Source: an uncultured Clostridia bacterium (lineage in GTDB: Bacteria > Bacillota > Clostridia > Christensenellales > Pumilibacteraceae). Taken from it: a stretch of 64,000 nt of DNA. Location: NCBI GenBank assembly GCA_947598585.1, contig CANQFK010000003.1, positions 1-64,000 of the forward strand, written 5' to 3'. The position numbers were made by a program, and so were the translations under genes. Below are positions 34,147 to 43,711 of the stretch, one piece after another. The stretch's first letter is position 1; every line of letters starts with the position of its first letter. The notes under the pieces are model-generated. The model was not told the DNA's origin and searched no databases. It worked only from the letters and a program-made list of their open reading frames with translations.

Positions 34147-36347
34147 TGAAGATCACACTCGGGGTGGAAGGAATGAGTTGCGCCGCGTGTTCGAGCGGGC
34201 TCGAAAAGCACCTTAACGCCAAGGAAGGCGTCATTTCGGCAAGCGTAAACCTCGTAATGGCGAACGCCACCGTGGAGTACGACGAAAAGGTGCTCACTCA
34301 GTCGAAAATAGAGGGATTTATAAAGGAAGCGGGCTTCAAAAGCACGGGGCTTTTCGTGTTGAAAGACGAAAACAAACAGCACAGGACCCAAAAAATATTG
34401 CTTATAGCGTACGGCGCGCTCACCGTCGTGTTGCTTTATCTTACCATGGGCACCATGATAGGTCTGCCCGTGCCGAAATTTATCGATATGCACGTCAACG
34501 CGGTCGCCTATACCGCGGTGCTGTTCGCTATCACCTTAGCGTATCTGGTTTACGGATCGAGAATATTCCTTAACGGCATAAAGACGCTGTTTCACAGGGC
34601 GCCCAACATGGATACACTGGTGACAATGGGCGTTCTGAGCAGCTTCGGTTACAGCGTGTACGTCATGATCATGATCTTTACGGGACATCATATGTATGTC
34701 GACAGCTTGTATTTCGAATCGTGTTGCGTGATAATCTATTTTATACGTCTTGGCCGCTTTATCGACAGGGCGAGCAAAAATAAGACCAAGCAGGCGATAA
34801 AGGACCTTGTGCAGATCACGCCGAGTAAGGCGGTAGTTCGCAGGGACGGGGCGGAAAAGGAAGTCACCATCGACGAAGTGGTCAAAGGTGATATTGTGGT
34901 TTGTCGCCCGGGCGAAAAGATCGCCGTAGACGGGACGATCGTCAGCGGCAGCGCGCACCTCGACGAGTCGTTTATTTCGGGCGAAAGCAAGCCCGCATCA
35001 AAAAAAGAGGGCGACGTCGTGATCGCTGGCAGCATAAATTACGACGGATATATAGAATATTCCGCCGAACGCATAGGCAGAGATTCGACCATAAGCGAGA
35101 TAGTCCACCTTGTGGTCGAAGCCACAAACACAAAAATGCCGATAGCCAAGATCGCCGACAGGGTGAGCGGGATCTTCGTGCCCGTGGTCATGGGTATAGC
35201 CGTCCTTGCGCTCATCGTTTCGGCGTTTTTCGTGCCCATAGGCGAAGCGATAACGACGTTCGTCACCGTGCTTGTGGTGGCGTGTCCGTGTTCGTTGGGG
35301 CTTGCCACGCCGCTTGCCATAGTGGTCAGCGAGGGCAAATGCGCCCAAAGGGGCATACTCGTAAAAAAGAGCGAAACGTTGGAGATCGCGTCCAAGGCGA
35401 ACGCCGTCGTATTCGACAAGACGGGAACGCTCACTTACGGCAAGTTGAAGATATCCGGATTTTTCTGTTACGACGAGCCTATGAGGGAAGCAATAGTCGA
35501 TTGCGCCGTTAGCCTCGAAAGCATGTCCTCTCACCCCATTTCGGCGGCTTTTGATGCCTTGGGTGCGAAAAAATACGAAGTCGAGGACTTCCGCAACATG
35601 GGTGGATACGGCATTTCTGGCAGGGTAGACGGGCGAAACGTGATGATGGGCAACGCGAAAATGCTCGATCGTTTCTGCATAGACAATGTCCATTCGGACG
35701 ACGAAAACGCCCTTGCGCAAAAGGGCAACAGCATAGTTTATGTGGTGATCGACGGCGAGGTCAAGGGACTGTTCGGCGTGAACGACCTCATAAAGGACAA
35801 CGCCAAGGAGGCGATAAAGCGGATCAAAGGCAGCGGACGGGAAGTGATAATGCTCACGGGCGATAACCAAGCTACCGCAGAGATGATCGCCAAGGAATTG
35901 GGCATCGATCGCGTCGTGGCAAACGTGTTGCCGAGCGAAAAGGCGGATCTTGTCAAAGGACTCAAACGAGAGGGCAAGACGGTCATCATGTGCGGCGACG
36001 GAATAAACGACAGCCCCGCGCTCGCAAGCGCGGATATAGGCGTGAGCGTGCATAACGGCACCGATATAGCCATGAATTCGTCCGACGTTATTCTTATGCG
36101 CGACGATCTTAACAGGATAGTCGATCTGCTCAAAGTGGGCAAAAGAACGGTCGCAAACATAAAACAGAATCTTTTTTGGGCGTTCTTTTATAACTGCCTT
36201 ATGATCCCGATCGCGCTCGGAGCGCTCAAATGGGCGGGCGTAGTCATAAACCCGATGATAGCGGGACTTGCAATGGTACTCAGCAGCCTTACCGTAATAT
36301 TCAACGCGTTAAGGCTCAGACTGATAAAATTCGATAAAGGAGAGTAA
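34146..36347 (+). CDS. copA: copper-exporting P1B-type ATPase
   Basis: 733 residues. One N-terminal HMA domain with the MSCAAC metal site (Cys12, Cys15), then the P-type core: CPC motif in VACPCSLGLATP, phosphorylation site DKTGT, SSHP in the N-domain and GDGINDSPAL. The CPC motif together with the CsoR operator and CopZ point to Cu(I). Exports copper across the cytoplasmic membrane. Many homologues have two HMA domains; this one has one plus a free CopZ. It overlaps csoR by one base. Confidence 0.95.
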   Translation: MKITLGVEGMSCAACSSGLEKHLNAKEGVISASVNLVMANATVEYDEKVLTQSKIEGFIKEAGFKSTGLFVLKDENKQHRTQKILLIAYGALTVVLLYLTMGTMIGLPVPKFIDMHVNAVAYTAVLFAITLAYLVYGSRIFLNGIKTLFHRAPNMDTLVTMGVLSSFGYSVYVMIMIFTGHHMYVDSLYFESCCVIIYFIRLGRFIDRASKNKTKQAIKDLVQITPSKAVVRRDGAEKEVTIDEVVKGDIVVCRPGEKIAVDGTIVSGSAHLDESFISGESKPASKKEGDVVIAGSINYDGYIEYSAERIGRDSTISEIVHLVVEATNTKMPIAKIADRVSGIFVPVVMGIAVLALIVSAFFVPIGEAITTFVTVLVVACPCSLGLATPLAIVVSEGKCAQRGILVKKSETLEIASKANAVVFDKTGTLTYGKLKISGFFCYDEPMREAIVDCAVSLESMSSHPISAAFDALGAKKYEVEDFRNMGGYGISGRVDGRNVMMGNAKMLDRFCIDNVHSDDENALAQKGNSIVYVVIDGEVKGLFGVNDLIKDNAKEAIKRIKGSGREVIMLTGDNQATAEMIAKELGIDRVVANVLPSEKADLVKGLKREGKTVIMCGDGINDSPALASADIGVSVHNGTDIAMNSSDVILMRDDLNRIVDLLKVGKRTVANIKQNLFWAFFYNCLMIPIALGALKWAGVVINPMIAGLAMVLSSLTVIFNALRLRLIKFDKGE

Positions 36348-36351
36348 AATC

Positions 36352-36570
36352 ATGTTCGGTAAAAAGATCAGAACGGAGATCAAAGTGGAAGGTATGCACT
36401 GCAATCATTGCGCAGGCAAAGTGGAAGCCGCCATAAAGGCGCTCGACGGCGTAAAGTCCGTCAAAGTGGACCTCGACTCCAAGTCGGCGGAGATCGTTTC
36501 GTCCGCGGAACTCGACAGAGCCGTTCTCGCAAAGGCGATAAGCGACGCGGGCTTTACCATGGCGGAATAA
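36352..36570 (+). CDS. copZ: copper chaperone CopZ
   Basis: 72-residue HMA protein with MHCNHC (Cys17, Cys20) and the ferredoxin-like alternation of strands and helices. It would pass Cu(I) to CopA and CsoR. It starts 4 bp after copA, preceded by AAGGAGAG, and ends the operon. Confidence 0.93.
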   Translation: MFGKKIRTEIKVEGMHCNHCAGKVEAAIKALDGVKSVKVDLDSKSAEIVSSAELDRAVLAKAISDAGFTMAE

Positions 36571-36639
36571 CAAGCGGTACGGCGTATTTATGCGTTTCCA
36601 TGGCGAAAATATGCTTTGAATGTTGTCACAATATATCAC

Positions 36640-36668
36640 TTGACAAAGACAGGGAAATGTTGTATATT
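36640..36668 (+). promoter_or_regulatory. promoter of a leaderless hydrolase-like gene
   Basis: TTGACA at 36640-36645, 17-bp spacer, TATATT at 36663-36668. The -10 ends 7 nt before ATG 36676. Confidence 0.75.
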
Positions 36669-36675
36669 TATAACC

Positions 36676-38202
36676 ATGGAACTTATGACCCCCCAAATCT
36701 TATGGAAAGACTTCGACACCAAGGCGTCTTTTGACGAAACGGTGCTGAGGTATACGTTTGACGAGGGGCGAAAAATCAAAGAATTTTATTTCAGCGGGCT
36801 CAGGACAAAGGACGGCGTTGTCAGGATCTTCGCGCGTTACTATCACAAGGGCGACGATCTCCCGACGATAGTCTATTTCGGCGAGCCAAACGAGGAACTC
36901 GTCATTCCCGCCGAATGTGGCTACAACTATCTTGTTGCCGATTACTCGGGCGTCAAGGAGGGCAAAAACAGGGGAACGGTGTATCCGTATTCCCTTTTTG
37001 ACGCGCAGTCGGACGAGGCGTATCGCACTATCGGTCCCAGAGAGTCGAGGTGGTACGCGTGGGCTTCGGTCGCGATGTATACCGCTTTGTACGCGCAACA
37101 GTGTTGCGGAAACGGCAAAGTGGGCGTTGTGGGCGTAGGTCAGGGCGGAAGTTTGGTGTGGAAATTATCGGCTTGCGTCGGAGTGGACGCGGGCGTTACT
37201 TTGTATTCCACGGGATACGAGCCCGATATAGACGACCTCAATTACAGGGCTTGCCTCGATAACAGGTCGTACGCGCCTTTGCTCAGATTTCCCGTAATGG
37301 AGATCGTTTCCAGCAACGAACAGGACGGCTCCATAGACTTTATGAGCGAGATCTTTTCCGCCATAAAACGCACGGATTGCCGTTTTTATATCAACGAACG
37401 CTCGGATCACGTTGTCGGCGAGGCGGGCAGACGCAACGTCGAACTTTGGCTCGGGCACTACCTCGAAGGCAAAGGTCGGATCCCCGACAGTCCAACGCTG
37501 AGATGTTACGAAAGCGGCGGAAAACTCTATTATGAGGTCAAATACAACGGCGAACCGCAGGAGATAAACTTCCTTGCGAGCGTGGGCAATATTCACGGCG
37601 CGGTGCGCAATTGGTCCAACGCCAAACTTATAAAACTCGAAGAGGGGTACCTTACCACTATCGACGTGATAGACGCAAACGCGCCCGTCAACGTCTTTGT
37701 GAGCGTGGCGGAATTCGGTTACAAAGTGTCCTCGATAATTTCGTCGCGTATCCCCGCCAAAATGGGCATAGCGTCAAGACCCGCCAAGCGAAACAGGCTC
37801 GTTTACGACGGCGACATGGGCATCGACGATTGGACGCTCATCAGCAGCGAAAAGCCGTCTATGAAAAACGGTCCGTTCGGGATAAGCGGCGTGCAAGCCA
37901 ATCAACCGCTCATTACGTTCAAACTTGCGGACATAAGGTTCCGCGGGGTGGAGGGCGGCATATTGCAAGTAATGTTCTGTACGATGGAAACGCAGACGAT
38001 AGAATTTGTCATAACCGACGCGCAAAAGAGGCGGTTCGTCGCCAATGTCGAAGCCAACAACAGGCAGGGCTGGATAACCAAAAATTTTGCGGTCGAGGAC
38101 TTCAAACTTCAAAACGAATCGATCCAATGGTCCGACGTGGTCACTTTCGAGGTGGTCCCCTCGTGCGGCGTCGCGTTGGTGTCCTCGTTGCTTTGGGTGT
38201 AG
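36676..38202 (+). CDS. alpha/beta-hydrolase-fold protein lacking the nucleophile (AXE1/DLH-like)
   Basis: 508 residues. The first ~290 resemble an acetyl-xylan-esterase/dienelactone-hydrolase fold: a YHKGDDLPTIVYFGE strand-turn, an elbow VVGVGQGG (151-158), and a later NERSDHVVG region where the catalytic His is expected. In active relatives the elbow is G-x-S-Q-G-G; here Gly155 replaces the Ser, so catalysis by the normal route is unlikely. The C-terminal ~210 residues look beta-rich and may be a carbohydrate- or protein-binding module. No signal peptide. I prefer ATG 36676 (next 36685); no ribosome site is present and the -10 lies 7 nt upstream, so the mRNA is probably leaderless. Confidence 0.7.
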   Translation: MELMTPQILWKDFDTKASFDETVLRYTFDEGRKIKEFYFSGLRTKDGVVRIFARYYHKGDDLPTIVYFGEPNEELVIPAECGYNYLVADYSGVKEGKNRGTVYPYSLFDAQSDEAYRTIGPRESRWYAWASVAMYTALYAQQCCGNGKVGVVGVGQGGSLVWKLSACVGVDAGVTLYSTGYEPDIDDLNYRACLDNRSYAPLLRFPVMEIVSSNEQDGSIDFMSEIFSAIKRTDCRFYINERSDHVVGEAGRRNVELWLGHYLEGKGRIPDSPTLRCYESGGKLYYEVKYNGEPQEINFLASVGNIHGAVRNWSNAKLIKLEEGYLTTIDVIDANAPVNVFVSVAEFGYKVSSIISSRIPAKMGIASRPAKRNRLVYDGDMGIDDWTLISSEKPSMKNGPFGISGVQANQPLITFKLADIRFRGVEGGILQVMFCTMETQTIEFVITDAQKRRFVANVEANNRQGWITKNFAVEDFKLQNESIQWSDVVTFEVVPSCGVALVSSLLWV

Positions 38203-38209
38203 TTTGGAT

Positions 38210-38875
38210 ATGAAAAATAGGCTTGATCTGGAACTGTATCCGCAAAAGCGAAACGTGTTTTCCGACGTATGTACGATCATTCTTTTTGTTATATTGATGA
38301 TCGTGATAGTCGTAACTCAGACGTTTTCGCTTTCGAGCGTTTCGGGCAGCAGTATGCTCGACACGATAGAAAACGGCGACTATGTGGTGTGCGTAAACCC
38401 CGACGATCTCAATTACAGGGATATTGTTATAGCGGATACGGGCGATGGCAAATATATAATAAAGCGCGTGATAGGTCTGCCCGGCGACAAGATCCTGTTC
38501 AAAGCCGACGGTCGCGAAGTCATGCTTTGGATAGATTCGGGCGCGGGATTCGTTCTCATAGACGAAAGCGAGTATATCCGCAACGGTCGCATGTCGCTGT
38601 ACGGTTTTTCTTCCGGCAGGTACGGTAGCGTATACGACGAGGGAGAAAGTGAAAATATCGACGACTTTGTCATATCATTAAGCGAGGACGAGTACTTTCT
38701 TATGGGCGACAATCGCGACGCGTCCACCGATTCGAGGGTGTACGGACCTTTTAAAAAATCGGAGATAAAAAGCAAGGTAAAGAAAATAATAAACAAGGAA
38801 AACGATGAGGGGTTGCACAATTTTATAGGATTTTTGTATGGGTTGCTGTCCGGCGGCAGTACTACCGAAAAATAA
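38210..38875 (+). CDS. lepB: signal peptidase I
   Basis: 221 residues. One N-terminal membrane helix (about 18-38), then the catalytic Ser48 in SGSSM and the general base Lys85 in IIKRVIGLPGD, with the MGDNRDASTDSR box. The family proline after the active site (SMxPT) is replaced by LDT, a mild deviation. Cleaves signal peptides outside the membrane; relevant to the several exported proteins here. ATG 38210 is chosen over an upstream frame extension into the preceding gene because the protein begins with the usual short cytoplasmic segment. It starts 7 bp after the hydrolase-like gene. Confidence 0.9.
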   Translation: MKNRLDLELYPQKRNVFSDVCTIILFVILMIVIVVTQTFSLSSVSGSSMLDTIENGDYVVCVNPDDLNYRDIVIADTGDGKYIIKRVIGLPGDKILFKADGREVMLWIDSGAGFVLIDESEYIRNGRMSLYGFSSGRYGSVYDEGESENIDDFVISLSEDEYFLMGDNRDASTDSRVYGPFKKSEIKSKVKKIINKENDEGLHNFIGFLYGLLSGGSTTEK

Positions 38876-38893
38876 TGATCACGGAGAGAGAAT

Positions 38894-39745
38894 ATGGTAA
38901 AAATTTCGACAGATTCGACGGCTGATCTCGAACAGCTGTTCAAGGAACGCGACATTCATGTCATGCCGCTCAGAATAACGTTGGACGGCAATGACTATCT
39001 CGACGGCGTCGATATAGACGCGCAGAAGATATTCGAATGTTACGAAAGCAAGCACATTTTGCCCAAGACGGCGGCGCGCAGTTTTGAAGATTACGAGGAA
39101 CTTTTCCGCGAATTGACTTCGGACGGCAGCGAAGTCATACACTTCGTCATTTCGAGCGAAATGTCCGTTTCGTACAGCAACGCAGTGACCGCGGCGCGTA
39201 GGGTCGGCAAGGTGTTCGTGATAGATTCCAGAACGCTTTCGACGGGCATAGGCTTGCTCGTGTTGAAGGCTTGCGACTATCGCGACAAGGGCTGGGACGC
39301 GCAGAAGATAAACGACAAGATCCTCGAACTCGTGCCATATGTGCAGGCGTCGTTCGTCGTGGACACAATGGAATATCTGTATAAGGGCGGCAGATGCAGC
39401 GGTGTGGAGAAGTTCTTGGCGGGCGCGTTTTCCATAAAACCCATGATCATGCTCAAAGACGGAAAAATGGTCGTGGGACAAAAATATGTGGGCAAACTCG
39501 GCAAATGCGTAGAGAAATATGTGGCTGCCATTTTGAAAGAGTTCGATACTCCCGATACGACGCGCATATTCATCACTCACACATATGCCGACGATGATAT
39601 CGTAAACAGAGTGCGCGAGCAGATAAAGGAACTCAGACCGCAATTCCAAACAATTATAGAAACTCACGCGGGTTGCACGGTGACTTCGCATTGCGGCAAG
39701 GGAACGCTCGGAATACTTTACATCAATAAGCCCGACAATGAATGA
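38894..39745 (+). CDS. DegV-family fatty-acid-binding protein (FakB-like)
   Basis: 283 residues, cytoplasmic. The N-terminal VKISTDSTADL and the later VDTMEYLYKGGRCSG and ISTIKPM-like segment (FSIKPMIMLKDG) are typical of DegV/FakB, which bind fatty acids and present them to FakA kinase. The usual TSQPS ligand motif is here KTAARSF, a deviation that may alter ligand. GGAGAG precedes the ATG. No fakA is in the window. Confidence 0.9.
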   Translation: MVKISTDSTADLEQLFKERDIHVMPLRITLDGNDYLDGVDIDAQKIFECYESKHILPKTAARSFEDYEELFRELTSDGSEVIHFVISSEMSVSYSNAVTAARRVGKVFVIDSRTLSTGIGLLVLKACDYRDKGWDAQKINDKILELVPYVQASFVVDTMEYLYKGGRCSGVEKFLAGAFSIKPMIMLKDGKMVVGQKYVGKLGKCVEKYVAAILKEFDTPDTTRIFITHTYADDDIVNRVREQIKELRPQFQTIIETHAGCTVTSHCGKGTLGILYINKPDNE

Positions 39746-39748
39746 TCG

Positions 39749-40942
39749 ATGAAGAGAGAGAGGAAGACAGACTACAAAAAGAGAACGTTTGTTATGCTGA
39801 TCGCCGCGGGGGTGCTTGCGGCGATTTTGGCATTTTTGCTTATTCTGCGAACGAGCAGTACCGTGTCCGAATGGATGGCGTCCCACTTTTCGCGGGGTTG
39901 GGTGACGTTTTTCAGTAAGGTAACGAGCGTTTTTCCGTTTTCTCTTTACGAAACATTGTTGTATGTCGCGATAATAGGCTGTATCGCGCTTATAACCGTC
40001 GCTATCGTGTTCTTTTGCAAAAAGGCGCCGCTACGAGCGACGACATATCTTATCGTCATTTTGCTTGCGGGGCTGGGATTCGGCAATGTATACACCTTGA
40101 CCGCGGGCTTTTCGTATTACAGAGAAACGCCGCAATTGCCGTATTACGAGGCGGAATATCTTACCGACGACCAAAAGGAAGAATTGGTCTTTTTGGCGAA
40201 GTTCATGATGGACGACTTCAACGACATCGCCCGCACTATCGAACGCGACGAAGAGGGGAGAGTGAAAGGCATGCCGATAGATAAGCTGTCCGCGCTGCTC
40301 GTCGAGGAGTACAAGCGCCTCGACGTGTTCGATTACTATTCGACATTTACTCCGCGCGCCAAAAAGATAACGAGCAAGAGGATAATGAGCCATATGCATA
40401 TCACGGGCGTGTTTTTCGCTCCGTTCGGCGAAGCAAACGTCAATCCGCTCACTCCGCCGTCCAATCTGCCCGTCACGGTCGCGCACGAACTTGCTCATTC
40501 GAAAGGCGCGATGCGCGAAAGCGACGCGAATCTCGTCGCTTATTATATTACGATCACCAGCGACAACGAGTACCTTCGTTACAGCGGCTATTTGGCTTGC
40601 TATAAATATCTTATGGATATGATTCTGTATTTCGACGCGTCCGAATACGAGAAAGTGTTCGATTTTGACGGCTCTATCATAAAAGAATCCGTCCTCAATG
40701 ACGCTTTCTGGAATAAGTACGATCTTTTGGATAAGATAACGGAAGCGTTCAACGATCTTTATCTCAAATTGCAGGGGCAAAAGGAAGGCACGGGTTCTTA
40801 TGTCGAGCCCACGCTCCCGCCCGATACGGTGCAAACTCCCGATCCCGGCGGTGACGGCACTCTGATCGAAAGGCGTTATAACCTCAATACAGTTCAGAAG
40901 ATGATTTTAAAGGCGCTCGATGACAGGGCAAACGACCGATAG
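39749..40942 (+). CDS. DUF3810 membrane metallopeptidase-like protein
   Basis: 397 residues with three N-terminal helices (about 14-34, 66-90, 98-115) and an extracytoplasmic or cytoplasmic zincin-like domain. HELAH (246-250) is a HExxH motif and Glu257 in the following MRESDANL is a candidate third ligand, as in gluzincins. A Pro/Thr-rich linker (about 350-370) precedes a basic C-terminus. Family DUF3810; substrate unknown. Follows degV by 3 bp with a GAAGAGAGAG purine tract near the start. Confidence 0.82.
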   Translation: MKRERKTDYKKRTFVMLIAAGVLAAILAFLLILRTSSTVSEWMASHFSRGWVTFFSKVTSVFPFSLYETLLYVAIIGCIALITVAIVFFCKKAPLRATTYLIVILLAGLGFGNVYTLTAGFSYYRETPQLPYYEAEYLTDDQKEELVFLAKFMMDDFNDIARTIERDEEGRVKGMPIDKLSALLVEEYKRLDVFDYYSTFTPRAKKITSKRIMSHMHITGVFFAPFGEANVNPLTPPSNLPVTVAHELAHSKGAMRESDANLVAYYITITSDNEYLRYSGYLACYKYLMDMILYFDASEYEKVFDFDGSIIKESVLNDAFWNKYDLLDKITEAFNDLYLKLQGQKEGTGSYVEPTLPPDTVQTPDPGGDGTLIERRYNLNTVQKMILKALDDRANDR

Positions 40943-41019
40943 ACTTTTCATTTTGCTTAAAATAAAGAGCTTTTTATGTTGAAACACAAGAAAAACACCA
41001 TGCAAATGCTTAATTTTGC

Positions 41020-41049
41020 TTGATATGTAGTTTGGAATTGTGATATACT
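41020..41049 (+). promoter_or_regulatory. promoter of ftsH
   Basis: TTGATA at 41020-41025, 18-bp spacer, TATACT at 41044-41049 with extended TGa. Confidence 0.65.
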
Positions 41050-41073
41050 ATATAGGACTTTCGGAGGAATAAA

Positions 41074-43002
41074 TTGAAAAGCGATAAAAAGGGTTTATGG
41101 ATATTGCTTGCGATAGTGGCGGTCGCATTGATAGTGATCGTCGTTTATATGGTATTTTTCACCAAACCTAAGCAGGAAAAGAAAGATTACAGCGAGTTAA
41201 AGCAATATATTCGGGAAGAAAGAGTGGACGGGATCTCCGTCGAAAACGACAAGGCTTCGTTTACATTGAAAAACGACAAGACGAGTTATTACACTTATAT
41301 CCCCGAACGCGAATTGCTCGACGAATTCATTCAGAATTTGCGCGACGAGTATATTGCCGCGGGCGAAACCGAAAAAGCGCTGGCTCTCGACAATATAAAA
41401 ATCAGCTACAACAACCGCTATACCGCAAATATCTGGAATTATATCACGCCCGTTCTTACGATAGTTTTTATGATCGTGCTGGGCATAATAGTTTATCGGT
41501 CGATAAACAACACCAATAAGCAGGTCGTGGATTTCAGCAAGAGCGGCGCCGAGGAACAGAAAGTAAAAGTAAGGTTCGGCGACGTTGCGGGCGCGGAAGA
41601 GGAAAAGGAAGAACTCAAAGAGATAGTGGAGTTCCTCAAAGAGCCCAAAAAGTTCACCGACGTGGGCGCAAGGATCCCGAGAGGCGTTTTGCTCGTGGGT
41701 CCTCCCGGAACGGGCAAGACCTTGTTCGCAAAGGCGGTCGCGGGAGAGGCGAACGTTCCGTTCTTCTCCATTTCCGGTTCGGACTTCGTGGAAATGTACG
41801 TCGGCGTAGGCGCGAGCAGAGTGAGAGATCTTTTTGCCACCGCAAAGCGCAGCAAACCGTGTATAATCTTTATCGATGAGATAGACGCGGTGGGACGTCA
41901 GCGCGGAGCGGGACTCGGCGGCGGACACGACGAAAGAGAGCAAACGCTCAACCAATTGCTCGTTCAGATGGACGGATTCGAAACAAGCGAAGAGATAATC
42001 GTTATGGCGGCGACCAACCGCGCGGATATCCTCGATCCCGCCTTGCTCAGACCGGGCAGATTCGACAGGCAAATAGCCGTTCATATGCCCGACGTGAGAG
42101 GAAGAGAGGAGATATTCAAGGTACACGCGCGCAACAAGCCGCTTGCCGAAGATGTGGACTTCAAGGTCCTCGCAAGGGCGACGAGCGGATTTTCGGGCGC
42201 GGATATAGCCAATCTTTTGAACGAGTCGGCTATACTGTGCGCGAGATCGGGCAGAAAAAAGATCACCATGGAGGACGTATACGAGGGGATCGACAAGGTG
42301 ATAATGGGTCCGCAAAAGAAGTCGCGTATAGTCACCGAAGTGGATAAACGCATCACGGCTTATCACGAATCGGGACACGCGCTCGTGGCAATGTGCCTCA
42401 AAGATTGCGATCCCGTGCACGAGATAACCATAATCCCGAGGGGACAGGCGGGCGGTTATACCATGCTTCGTCCCGACAACGACAACTCATATGTCCCGCT
42501 CGGCAAACTCAAAGCCGATCTTGCCATGACAATGGGCGGTCGTGCGGCAGAGGAACTCATAATAAAGGATTATACGACGGGAGCCAGCGCGGATATACGA
42601 CAGGCGTCGAGCACCGCGCGCAAAATGGTCACCGAATGGGGCATGAGCGCTCTCGGTCCCATATATTACGGGACGGATCACGAGATATTCCTCGGCAGGG
42701 ATTACGGCGCCAGCCACGCTTATTCGGAGGATATGGCAGCCAAGATAGATTCCGAGGTGAACCGTCTTGTCGAAGAGGCGCACAAAAAAGCTACCGAGAT
42801 CATTTCGAGCAATTTGGATAAGATGGATACGATGGTGCGAGTGCTTATCGAATGCGAAACCATTTACGCCGAAGAAGTGGAAATGATCATGAACGGCGCG
42901 TCCGCTACGGAAGTGAAACAGGCTTTGGAAAAGCGGTATGCCGATAAAAATACAAATAACGACTTGACTACCAAGTCGGCAGGAGAAGATCAAAATGAGT
43001 AA
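41074..43002 (+). CDS. ftsH: ATP-dependent zinc metalloprotease FtsH
   Basis: 642-residue membrane-bound AAA+ protease for quality control. Two N-terminal helices (about 8-28 and 123-141) flank an outside domain; Walker A GPPGTGKT (209-216), Walker [12 protein letters not shown], the SRH region ([10 protein letters not shown]), and the zinc motif HESGH near residue 430. The start is TTG with GGAGGA 7 nt upstream; no nearby ATG fits. Its stop overlaps the next gene. Confidence 0.96.
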   Translation: MKSDKKGLWILLAIVAVALIVIVVYMVFFTKPKQEKKDYSELKQYIREERVDGISVENDKASFTLKNDKTSYYTYIPERELLDEFIQNLRDEYIAAGETEKALALDNIKISYNNRYTANIWNYITPVLTIVFMIVLGIIVYRSINNTNKQVVDFSKSGAEEQKVKVRFGDVAGAEEEKEELKEIVEFLKEPKKFTDVGARIPRGVLLVGPPGTGKTLFAKAVAGEANVPFFSISGSDFVEMYVGVGASRVRDLFATAKRSKPCIIFIDEIDAVGRQRGAGLGGGHDEREQTLNQLLVQMDGFETSEEIIVMAATNRADILDPALLRPGRFDRQIAVHMPDVRGREEIFKVHARNKPLAEDVDFKVLARATSGFSGADIANLLNESAILCARSGRKKITMEDVYEGIDKVIMGPQKKSRIVTEVDKRITAYHESGHALVAMCLKDCDPVHEITIIPRGQAGGYTMLRPDNDNSYVPLGKLKADLAMTMGGRAAEELIIKDYTTGASADIRQASSTARKMVTEWGMSALGPIYYGTDHEIFLGRDYGASHAYSEDMAAKIDSEVNRLVEEAHKKATEIISSNLDKMDTMVRVLIECETIYAEEVEMIMNGASATEVKQALEKRYADKNTNNDLTTKSAGEDQNE

Positions 43003-43663
43003 GATGAAAAAGATCATATGGATACCTATTGCCGTTGTGGCTGTAATAGCCGTTGCGGTTTTGACGCTCAGCCTGATAAAGGTCAATCCCATCGAGGATT
43101 ATTTCGGCGCTTGCTCTCGTGCGCGCGCCGAACTCTGGATGGACGGAAGTCAATATCCCGGCAAAGTGGACGACGGTATAGACCTTACCGAAAAGACCGT
43201 AAAGGACGGTCTGAACTCCTCGGGATTCAGCGTAATGCAAGCTATTCTCGAAGGAAAATTCTCGTATAAACCGAGTATTTCCGTCAAAAGGAACGCCGAC
43301 GGCGAAAAAGAGCCCGTCACCGTTACTTCTTCCGCAATAAGATCTTATGTGCAGGACGAGGGCGGCTATATGATAAAACTCTTTTACGACGACACACAGA
43401 CCATCAAGGTGGACGGAAAGTCGATAGAATACGACCAGATGATCTTGCTTATCAACGAAAGCAACGGCGAAGTAAGGGATATGATATGTATTCCCTATTG
43501 CTACGATTGCGCCAACAACGCATCTTTCGATAAGGATTACGAGCGTGACGAAAACGGCAATATCATCGGACATATCGGACATGACTATTACGAAGCCTAC
43601 GCTTTGACGGTAAAGATGAACACTTCGAGATTTATGAACTTGTTGAAAGCATATTTGGGCTGA
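42995..43663 (+). CDS. membrane-anchored protein, unknown function
   Basis: 222 residues: a short basic start, one helix (about 7-27), then an external domain with an unusual CIPYCYDCANN segment (three Cys) around 170. No family recognised. It overlaps ftsH by 8 nt (AGGAGA upstream inside ftsH), so it is co-translated with FtsH and could be a partner or adaptor; that is inference from position only. Confidence 0.75.
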   Translation: MSKMKKIIWIPIAVVAVIAVAVLTLSLIKVNPIEDYFGACSRARAELWMDGSQYPGKVDDGIDLTEKTVKDGLNSSGFSVMQAILEGKFSYKPSISVKRNADGEKEPVTVTSSAIRSYVQDEGGYMIKLFYDDTQTIKVDGKSIEYDQMILLINESNGEVRDMICIPYCYDCANNASFDKDYERDENGNIIGHIGHDYYEAYALTVKMNTSRFMNLLKAYLG

Positions 43664-43677
43664 AAAGGATATTTTAT

Positions 43678-43705
43678 AAAGAGCGGGAGCAGCCGCTCTT
43701 TTTTT
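43678..43705 (+). terminator. terminator of the ftsH operon
   Basis: gagcgg (43681-43686) pairs with ccgctc (43693-43698), with three A before and seven T after. It ends only 6 bp before the next ATG. Confidence 0.8.
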
Positions 43706-43711
43706 ACGCTT

